Source: Stenotrophomonas rhizophila (lineage in GTDB: Bacteria; Pseudomonadota; Gammaproteobacteria; Xanthomonadales; Xanthomonadaceae). Taken from it: DNA of 64,000 bases. The notes under the pieces were generated by a model, which was given only the letters and a program-made list of their open reading frames with translations, was not told where the DNA came from and ran no database searches. Shown here in pieces: positions 57,027-64,000 of this stretch (positions are counted from its first letter, which is position 1; every line of letters starts with the position of its first letter). The DNA is taken from positions 2,911,501 through 2,975,500 of the forward strand of contig NZ_CP016294.1 of the NCBI RefSeq assembly GCF_001704155.1. Reading direction: 5' to 3'. The position numbers and the translations under genes are program-made.

Positions 57027-58928
57027 TCATCCGAGCCGCGACAGCAGCTCGTGCGCCTGCTGCTGGCTGTGCGGGTCGCCCGCCTGGGCAACCTCCATCA
57101 GCAGGATGCGGGCGGTTTCGGCATCGCCCAGGTCGAGGTAGGCGATGGCCAGTTCAAGGCGGTCGCGACCGGGTGCACCGAGCGGGGCCGGGTCGTGGTG
57201 GACCGGCGCGGGGGCTTCGGCCGCCGCAGCAGCGTCCTCGGGGAATTCGAACACGCCACGATAGGACGGCTGCGCCGCCGCTTCGAGCGCATGCGGCGGA
57301 ACGACGTCCTCGGCGGCAACCGATGTAGCCAGCACCACCGGGGGGGCAACCGTCTCCTCGGCGTCCTGCACCGGGCGGCCCGGCTGCGGCTCCAGGGTGA
57401 ACACCGGCTCGCGTCGCCCCGCGTCGAGCACATCCGGCTCGGCCAGCACGTAATCCGGCGCATCGCGCAGGTCGGGCTCGTCAGCGGCCACGTCCTGCTG
57501 GGCCGCCAGTTCGTCCACGTAATCGGCGGCGGGAACGGCAGCGGCCAGGCTGGCTGCATCCAGTCCCTCGCGGCGCAGCGGCGGCAGCGGCGACGGCTTG
57601 CGCCGACGCGCCACGGCCCAACCGGCCACGATCAAAAGCAGCACCGCCAACCCCAGCCAGGCCCAGCCGCCACTGCCCGCTTCGCGCGTGGCCGGGGCTT
57701 CGCCCAGGCGCTGCTGCGCGGCGGCCAGGTCCGTGTCTTTCATGGCAATCAGCGAGGCCTGCTGCTGCTTGAGCTTCTCGAGTTCGGCCACGCGGTTGCG
57801 CAGCTCCTGGATCTCGGCATCGCGGGTAGCCACGTCTTCCTTGGCCTGCCGCAGTTGTTCGTTGCCCAGCATGTCACCCTCGCTGCCGGCAGCGGTGCCG
57901 GTGGTTGTACCTGCGTTGTTGTCGGTAGCGGCGACCGCCGGGGCGATCTCCAGGCGTCCACCCGCGGCGGCCGCGGGAGCCGCCGACGCAGGCGCAGCCG
58001 CGGCGGCCGGCGCGGCTGCGACGCCACTGGCGACCGGCTGCGGAATGGCCGACCGCGACTGGCGCCATTGCGCCGCGTGCTCGCGCACCATGGCGGCGGC
58101 CTGGGCGGCATCGACCGGAGCGTCGGTCCCCGCGCTGCGCAGCACGGCGCCCTGCTTGAGCAGGTTGACGTTGCCACGGATGAAGGCGTCGGGATTGGCA
58201 CGCAACAGGGCGATCATTGCCTGGTCGCGGCTGATGCCCTGCTCGCGGGCCACGCTGCCGGCAATCTGCGACAGGGTCTGGCCCCGCTGCACGGTGATGC
58301 TGCCATCAGCGGCCGTGGCCGCCGGCGTCGCGGACGGAGCGGAGCGCGATGGGGCGGCGGGCCGTGCGGGAACCGGCGCGGTGCGCGACGGCGTGGGCTC
58401 GGCCTGCGCTACCGGCGCCTGCACCGGTGCAGGTTCGGGCTCGCGCACGATGGCGTTGGACATCGCACCGGCCGGCGCGACGATCTCCGGTTCGGCCACG
58501 GCCAACGCACTGTCCGGCGCATCGACCAGCGCCGAATACTCGCGGACCAGGCGGCCCTGCCCCCAGTCGGCTTCAATCAGGAAGTTGAGCGACGGCGTGG
58601 TCACCGGCGCCTGCGAGCTCACCCGCACCACGGCACGGCCGTTGGCGTCGCGGGTCAGTTCGAACTGCAGTTCGCTCACCAGCCCGGTCGGGCGTTCCAG
58701 CCCGACGCGCGCAAAGGTCACCGGCGAGGCCAGCGCAACGCGCAGGTTCTCGAGCTCGGCCGGATCGGCCGAAATGACCGGGATCTCCGCCAGCAGGGGT
58801 TGCCCGGGCTTGGACAGCACCCGGATGTCGCCCAGCCCGAGGGCCATGGCGGAGCTGCTGGCCAGGGCCAGCAGCAGGGTCGAGACATACTTGAGCGGGC
58901 GCGATGCGCCCGGAACCCGGTTCTTCAT
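57027..58928 (-). CDS. FimV/HubP-like polar protein with LysM domain
   Basis: The 633-residue protein has a signal-like N-terminus ending 'ASSSAMALGLGDIRVLS', the FimV N-terminal domain, a LysM motif ('ITVQRGQTLSQIAGSVA', about 245-295) that binds peptidoglycan, a coiled coil, one membrane helix ('WLGLAVLLLIVAGWAVA', about 440-457) and a short acidic cytoplasmic part with a C-terminal TPR-like FimV motif. FimV in Pseudomonas controls polar assembly of type IV pili. The place between asd and truA is the conserved fimV locus. It is shorter than P. aeruginosa FimV (about 900 residues). Confidence 0.9.
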   Translation of the reverse strand: MKNRVPGASRPLKYVSTLLLALASSSAMALGLGDIRVLSKPGQPLLAEIPVISADPAELENLRVALASPVTFARVGLERPTGLVSELQFELTRDANGRAVVRVSSQAPVTTPSLNFLIEADWGQGRLVREYSALVDAPDSALAVAEPEIVAPAGAMSNAIVREPEPAPVQAPVAQAEPTPSRTAPVPARPAAPSRSAPSATPAATAADGSITVQRGQTLSQIAGSVAREQGISRDQAMIALLRANPDAFIRGNVNLLKQGAVLRSAGTDAPVDAAQAAAMVREHAAQWRQSRSAIPQPVASGVAAAPAAAAAPASAAPAAAAGGRLEIAPAVAATDNNAGTTTGTAAGSEGDMLGNEQLRQAKEDVATRDAEIQELRNRVAELEKLKQQQASLIAMKDTDLAAAQQRLGEAPATREAGSGGWAWLGLAVLLLIVAGWAVARRRKPSPLPPLRREGLDAASLAAAVPAADYVDELAAQQDVAADEPDLRDAPDYVLAEPDVLDAGRREPVFTLEPQPGRPVQDAEETVAPPVVLATSVAAEDVVPPHALEAAAQPSYRGVFEFPEDAAAAAEAPAPVHHDPAPLGAPGRDRLELAIAYLDLGDAETARILLMEVAQAGDPHSQQQAHELLSRLG

Positions 58929-58969
58929 GCGGGCAATATAGCGATTCCCGACCAATACAGCCACGAAGG

Positions 58970-58999
58970 ACGTGGCAGGTACCACGCCCTGCGTGGCAC
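58970..58999 (-). repeat. Degenerate hairpin, possibly a decayed SMAG element
   Basis: On the minus strand GGTGCCACGC/GCGTGGTACC forms an imperfect stem in the fimV-asd gap. The GTAG head is not intact, so the assignment to SMAG is weak. Confidence 0.3.
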
Positions 59000-59006
59000 C
59001 TCCATC

Positions 59007-60032
<1,026 letters not shown>

Positions 60033-60057
60033 GGGAACCTCTTCAACCGTGATGGGG

Positions 60058-60084
60058 AGTACCGGCCAACGGTCGGTACCTACC
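60058..60084 (-). repeat. SMAG-type GTAG palindrome between asd and the hydroxyacid dehydrogenase
   Basis: On the minus strand GTAG is followed by GTACCGACC/GGCCGGTAC, a near-perfect stem with a GTT loop. It lies in the 112-base gap and could stop or separate the two transcripts. Confidence 0.75.
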
Positions 60085-60144
60085 GGAATATTCGGGAACG
60101 CGGATTGGGCTCGGGGAACCTCGCGCAACAGGCGCGGAGATTCC

Positions 60145-61170
60145 CTATCGTTTTGCGTCGTCGATTTTTTTGGCAGCCACGGCATCTGCGTTGATCGCGC
60201 TCGGCGGGTTGCCGGCGTTCGCGCCCAGGCCGAGCGCGGCCAGCAGGTTGTCCACGGCCAGCTGCACCATCGCCCGGCGCGTGGCCTGGCTGGCGCTGCC
60301 GATATGCGGGGTAAGCACGATGTTGTGCAGGGCCAGCAATTCGGGGCGCACCGTCGGTTCGCCTTCGAATACGTCCAGCCCGGCGGCGGCCAGCCGGCCC
60401 TGGGCCAGTGCATCGGCCAGGGCCAGTTCGTCGACGATGCCGCCACGGGCGATGTTCACCAGGGTGGCGCTGGGCTTCATCTTCGCCAGTGCGGCGGCGT
60501 CGATGATGTGGTGCGAGGACGGGCTGTACGGCAGCACGAGCACCAGGTGGTCGGCCTGCGCCAGCAGCGTGTCCAGCTCGACATACTGCGCGCCCACCTC
60601 GGCTTCGGTGGCCTCGGGCAGGCGCGAGCGGTTGTGGTACAGCACGCGCATGCCGAAGCCGAGCGCGCCACGGCGGGCAATACCCTGCCCGATGCGGCCC
60701 ATGCCCAGGATGCCCAGCGTGCTGCCATGGATATCGGCCCCGAGCATGGTCTGGAACGACCACTGGCCCCACTGGCCGTCGCGCAGCCAGCGTTCGGATT
60801 CGGTGATGCGCCGCGCGGTGGCCATCAGCAGCGCGAACCCGAGGTCGGCGGTGGTTTCGGTAAGCACATCCGGGGTGTTGCTGGCCAGGATGCCGGCCGC
60901 GCTGAGCGCACTTACATCCAGGTTGTTGTACCCCACGCCGACGTTGGCGATCGCGCGCAGCTGCGGCGCGTTGGCGATCTCGGCCGGGCCGATGCGTTCG
61001 TTGAGGGTGATCAGCGCGCCATCGACCCGGGCCAGCTGGTCGGCCAGCATCGCGGGCGTGTAGCGGGTGACCTCGTGGGTCATCGCGAGCTCGACATGCT
61101 GCCCGAGCTGTTCGATGACGTCATCGAACAGCGGTTGGCTGACCCAGACCCGGGGGCGCGTCTCAGCCAT
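60145..61170 (-). CDS. D-2-hydroxyacid dehydrogenase (GhrB-like glyoxylate/hydroxypyruvate reductase)
   Basis: The 341-residue NAD(P)-dependent enzyme has '[12 protein letters not shown]', the Rossmann motif '[16 protein letters not shown]' and the catalytic Arg/Glu/His sites in '[10 protein letters not shown]', 'GLDVFEGEP' and 'LTPHIGSA'. The last of these contains the catalytic His. It reduces a 2-keto acid such as glyoxylate or hydroxypyruvate; the exact substrate is not readable. A C-terminal extension of about 25 residues is rich in Ala. It overlaps the aroC stop by 8 bases. Confidence 0.9.
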   Translation of the reverse strand: MAETRPRVWVSQPLFDDVIEQLGQHVELAMTHEVTRYTPAMLADQLARVDGALITLNERIGPAEIANAPQLRAIANVGVGYNNLDVSALSAAGILASNTPDVLTETTADLGFALLMATARRITESERWLRDGQWGQWSFQTMLGADIHGSTLGILGMGRIGQGIARRGALGFGMRVLYHNRSRLPEATEAEVGAQYVELDTLLAQADHLVLVLPYSPSSHHIIDAAALAKMKPSATLVNIARGGIVDELALADALAQGRLAAAGLDVFEGEPTVRPELLALHNIVLTPHIGSASQATRRAMVQLAVDNLLAALGLGANAGNPPSAINADAVAAKKIDDAKR

Positions 61171-62266
61171 CGATGGAGCCGGGAATGCGTGGCGCGATCT
61201 CGCCCACGTCACCGCACTGGGCGCGGTGGCGCAGCGCCTGGTCCATCAGTACCAGCGCCACCATCGCCTCGGCGATGGGCGTGGCGCGGATGCCGACGCA
61301 CGGATCATGGCGGCCGGTGGTGATCACATCGACGGCCGCACCGCTGGCATCCACCGTGGCGCCGGGCAGGCGCAGGCTGGAGGTGGGCTTGAGCACGATC
61401 GAGGCGGTGACCTGCTGGCCGGTGGAAATGCCGCCGAGGATGCCGCCGGCATGATTGCTGGCGAAGCCTTCGGGAGTGATCAGGTCACGGTGTTCGGTGC
61501 CCTTCTGGGCGGCGCTGGCAAAGCCGTCGCCGATCTCCACGCCCTTGACCGCGTTGATGCTCATCAGCGCCGAGGCGAGTTCGCCATCGAGCTTGCCGTA
61601 GATCGGCTCGCCCCAGCCCGGCGGCACGCCATCGGCCACCACGTTGACCCGCGCGCCGACCGAATCGCCGGACTTGCGCAGCGCGTCCATGTAGCTTTCC
61701 AGCGCGGGGACCTGTTCGGCCACCGGCCAGAAGAACGGGTTGTCTTCCACCGCCGACCAGTCATGGCCGGTCGGGGTGATCTCGCCCAGCTGCGACAGGT
61801 AACCGCGCACGGTCACCCCGAAGCGCTGCAGCAGCCACTTCTTCGCAATCACGCCGGCGGCCACGCGCATGGTGGTTTCACGCGCGGACGAGCGGCCGCC
61901 ACCGCGCGGGTCGCGGATGCCGTACTTCTGCCAGTAGCTGTAGTCGGCATGGCCCGGGCGGAACTGCTGGGCGATGTTGCTGTAATCCTTGCTGCGCTGG
62001 TCGGTGTTGCGGATCAGCAGCGCAATGGGCGTACCGGTGGTGCGGCCCTCGTACACGCCCGAGAGGATTTCGACCTCATCGGCCTCGCGCCGCGCCGAGG
62101 TGTGCCGGCTCTTGCCGGTGGCGCGGCGCTGCAGGTCGTGGGCGAATTCGTCGGCACTGATCTCCAGCCCCGGCGGGCAGCCGTCGATCACGCAGCCGAT
62201 CGCCGGACCGTGCGATTCGCCGAAGGTGGTGACCGAAAGCAGCTTGCCGAAGGTATTGGAACTCAC
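61163..62266 (-). CDS. aroC: Chorismate synthase
   Basis: AroC makes chorismate, the last step of the shikimate pathway, using reduced FMN. The 367-residue enzyme has '[15 protein letters not shown]' near the N-terminus, '[29 protein letters not shown]' (given here only by its ends HADYSY and [10 protein letters not shown]) and '[13 protein letters not shown]'. The GTG start at 62266 overlaps the prmB stop as GTGA. Confidence 0.97.
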   Translation of the reverse strand: MSSNTFGKLLSVTTFGESHGPAIGCVIDGCPPGLEISADEFAHDLQRRATGKSRHTSARREADEVEILSGVYEGRTTGTPIALLIRNTDQRSKDYSNIAQQFRPGHADYSYWQKYGIRDPRGGGRSSARETTMRVAAGVIAKKWLLQRFGVTVRGYLSQLGEITPTGHDWSAVEDNPFFWPVAEQVPALESYMDALRKSGDSVGARVNVVADGVPPGWGEPIYGKLDGELASALMSINAVKGVEIGDGFASAAQKGTEHRDLITPEGFASNHAGGILGGISTGQQVTASIVLKPTSSLRLPGATVDASGAAVDVITTGRHDPCVGIRATPIAEAMVALVLMDQALRHRAQCGDVGEIAPRIPGSIDG

Positions 62267-63192
62267 GGCCGCTGCGCTGCCAGTTCGGTGATGCGGGCGC
62301 TGTGGGCGATCAGCTCGCGGCACTCGACCGCGAAGATGCCCATCTGGCCGACCTTGAATTCAACCCACGCAAAATCGACTTCCGGCAGCAGCTTGACCAG
62401 GTGCTGTTCGGATTCGCCCACTTCGCAGATCAGCAGGCCGTCTTCGCTCAGGTGCAGCGGGGCGTCGCGCAGGATCTTCAGTACCAGGTCCAGGCCGTCG
62501 TCGCCGGCACGCAGGCCCATTTCGGGCTCGTACGAGTATTCCTTCGGCAGCGCGTCGGTTTCGTCGTTGGTGACGTACGGCGGGTTGGTCACGATCAGGT
62601 CGTAGTGGCGGCCGGTGAGGCCGTTGAACAGGTCCGACTTGAGCAGGGTGACGTTGTGCGCCTGCAGGCGTTCCTTGTTCTCTTCAGCCAGCGACAGGGC
62701 CTCATCGCTGAGGTCCACGCCGTCCACTTCCCAGTTCGGGTAATAGTGGCCCATGGCGATGGCGATGCAGCCCGAACCGGTGCACAGGTCCAGCGCGCGG
62801 TGTACGTCACGGCCGGCCAGCCACGGCTCGAAGCCGGTTTCGATCAGCTCGGCGATCGGCGAGCGCGGCACCAGGGCACGGCGGTCGCTCTTGAAGCTCA
62901 GGCCGGCGAACCAGGCTTCACCGGTCAGGTAGGCGGCCGGCAGGCGCTCGCTGATGCGGCGCTCGAACAGGGCCAGCACCTCGGCTTTCTCCGATGCGAG
63001 CACGCGGGCGGCGCCATAGGCCGGGCCCAGGTCGTGCGGCAGGTGCAGCGCGTGCAGGACCAGCTGGGTGGCTTCGTCCAGGGCGTTGTCGTAGCTGTGC
63101 CCGAAGGTCAGCCCGGCGGCGTTGAAACGGCTGGTGCCGTAGCGGATCAGGTCGATGATCGTATGGAGTTCGGCGGCCGTTTCGGCGGTCAT
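62263..63192 (-). CDS. prmB: 50S ribosomal protein uL3 (L3) glutamine N5-methyltransferase
   Basis: PrmB methylates a glutamine of ribosomal protein L3. The 309-residue protein has the HemK-family layout: an N-terminal helical domain, the SAM-binding '[20 protein letters not shown]' and the glutamine-binding NPPY in '[13 protein letters not shown]'. The region '[11 protein letters not shown]' distinguishes PrmB from PrmC (which has VPRPETE). prmB-aroC is a common pair. It is divergent from the SCO gene. Confidence 0.95.
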   Translation of the reverse strand: MTAETAAELHTIIDLIRYGTSRFNAAGLTFGHSYDNALDEATQLVLHALHLPHDLGPAYGAARVLASEKAEVLALFERRISERLPAAYLTGEAWFAGLSFKSDRRALVPRSPIAELIETGFEPWLAGRDVHRALDLCTGSGCIAIAMGHYYPNWEVDGVDLSDEALSLAEENKERLQAHNVTLLKSDLFNGLTGRHYDLIVTNPPYVTNDETDALPKEYSYEPEMGLRAGDDGLDLVLKILRDAPLHLSEDGLLICEVGESEQHLVKLLPEVDFAWVEFKVGQMGIFAVECRELIAHSARITELAAQRP

Positions 63193-63321
63193 GGCAGGGC
63201 AACAGACAAAGTGGCCCCAGATTATAGGCGCTGCGGCGCAGCACGGCATCCGTTGCAGCGGAAACGGAAACCGCCGCCCCCCATCCCCTATCATGGAGGC
63301 CCCTTCGGGTACGGGCCTTTC

Positions 63322-63972
63322 ATGTTCAATCGCAATGTCGGCATCATCCTGCTCATCGCGCTGGCCGCCGGGCTCGGCCTGGTCGTCGCCCAGAAGGTGT
63401 TCGCGCCCAAACCGGCCGGCAACCGCCCGGCCACCGAGTCGATCACCTTCTACCCGCAGCCGCGTCCGTTGCCGGACTTCAACCTGGGCCAGTCCGACGG
63501 TACCCGGCTGATTCCCGGCGAGCTCAAGGGCCACTGGACCCTGGTGTTCCTGGGCTTCCTGTCCTGCCCCGACATCTGCCCGACCACCCTGGCCGACCTG
63601 GCCCAGGCCCAGAAACAGTGGGAAACCCTGCCCGAGAGCCTGCGGCCGCGCCTGGTGTTCGTCTCGGTGGACCCCGAGCGCGACACCCCGGCACGCCTGG
63701 GCGAATACGTGCATGCCTTCCACAAGGACACCCTGGCGGCCACCGCCGACGTGCCTTCGCTGGAGCGCTTTGCCACTGCGCTGGGCTTCGTGTTCCAGAA
63801 GGTGCCGGGCAAGGGCTTTGAAGAAAACCCGCAGGACTACACCCTGGAACATTCGGCCAGCCTGGCCGTGCTGGACCCGGACGGCAGGCTGGCCGGCCTG
63901 ATCCGCCCCCCTTTCAACCCGCAGGCCATTGCCCGCGACCTGAACCTGTTGACCGAGAAATCCGCCCCATGA
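63322..63972 (+). CDS. SCO1/SenC family copper chaperone-like protein
   Basis: The 216-residue protein has one N-terminal membrane anchor (about 6-24) and a thioredoxin-like domain with CPDIC (C82, C86) and H177 as copper ligands. 'LVFVSVDPERDTPARLGEYV' is the typical second motif. SCO proteins help load copper into cytochrome oxidase CuA or act as thiol reductases. Its stop overlaps the next ATG as ATGA. The 129-base gap to prmB contains both promoters. Confidence 0.92.
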   Translation: MFNRNVGIILLIALAAGLGLVVAQKVFAPKPAGNRPATESITFYPQPRPLPDFNLGQSDGTRLIPGELKGHWTLVFLGFLSCPDICPTTLADLAQAQKQWETLPESLRPRLVFVSVDPERDTPARLGEYVHAFHKDTLAATADVPSLERFATALGFVFQKVPGKGFEENPQDYTLEHSASLAVLDPDGRLAGLIRPPFNPQAIARDLNLLTEKSAP

Positions 63973-64000
63973 GCCTGACCACCACGCTGAGCTACGTCCT
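63969..64000 (+). CDS. Start of the next gene, probably phosphatidylserine decarboxylase (psd), cut by the window end
   Basis: Only ten full codons are visible (MSLTTTLSYV) and they overlap the SCO stop by four bases. The N-terminus resembles that of Xanthomonadaceae phosphatidylserine decarboxylases as I remember them (MSLVTSLTYVLPHR-like). The remainder is outside the window, so the call is tentative. Confidence 0.4.
   Translation, partial: MSLTTTLSYV

Overview
The window is a stretch of a high-GC gammaproteobacterial chromosome of the Xanthomonadaceae, most likely Stenotrophomonas. The evidence is the gene order (tpiA-secG-tRNA-Leu-nuoA..N-tRNA-fMet-rimP-nusA-infB-rbfA-truB-rpsO-pnp; asd-fimV-truA-trpF; trpB-lipoprotein-trpA-accD-glmM), the many GTG starts, and short palindromes with a GTAG head that match the SMAG repeats known from S. 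maltophilia. No phage, integrase, IS or CRISPR array was seen.

Layout. 1-3.7 kb: a serine hydrolase cut by the window edge, a membrane-bound winged-helix/TPR regulator and a secreted GH18 chitinase. 3.9-13.4 kb (minus): the translation/RNA block pnp, rpsO, truB, rbfA, infB, nusA, rimP, fed by an initiator tRNA gene with a strong promoter. 13.4-17.2 kb (minus): an accessory insert of four short Rhs-tip proteins lying between two identical initiator tRNA genes that each carry the same terminator. 17.4-32.4 kb (minus): all 13 separate genes of respiratory complex I (nuoA-N), tightly coupled by ATGA/GTGA overlaps, with an unusual 32-codon ORF between nuoD and nuoE. 32.5-33.9 kb: tRNA-Leu(GAG), secG, tpiA. 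34.2-39.3 kb: a 2-oxoglutarate/Fe(II) oxygenase and a divergent three-gene envelope-glycan operon (YejM-like protein, GT4 glycosyltransferase, polysaccharide deacetylase). 39.3-45.4 kb: glmM, accD, trpA, a trp-embedded lipoprotein, trpB and a divergent LysR regulator (TrpI-like). 45.4-55.4 kb (minus): five genes (YqiJ-like membrane protein, flotillin, 1785-residue AAA+ ATPase, unknown protein, TelA-like protein) that look like one membrane-associated system placed between trpF and trpB. 55.6-64 kb: trpF, truA, fimV-like, asd, a D-2-hydroxyacid dehydrogenase, aroC, prmB, and divergently a SCO1/SenC protein followed by the start of a probable psd gene.

The most interesting parts are the Rhs-tip operon between the duplicated tRNA-fMet genes, three of whose products carry a conserved His/Cys pair resembling a caspase-like (clan CD) fold; the five-gene flotillin/AAA/TelA cluster; and the tiny nuoD-nuoE ORF, whose end resembles the nuoD C-terminus. 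Start positions were chosen by eye from Shine-Dalgarno spacing, overlaps and family N-termini; no database search was run.
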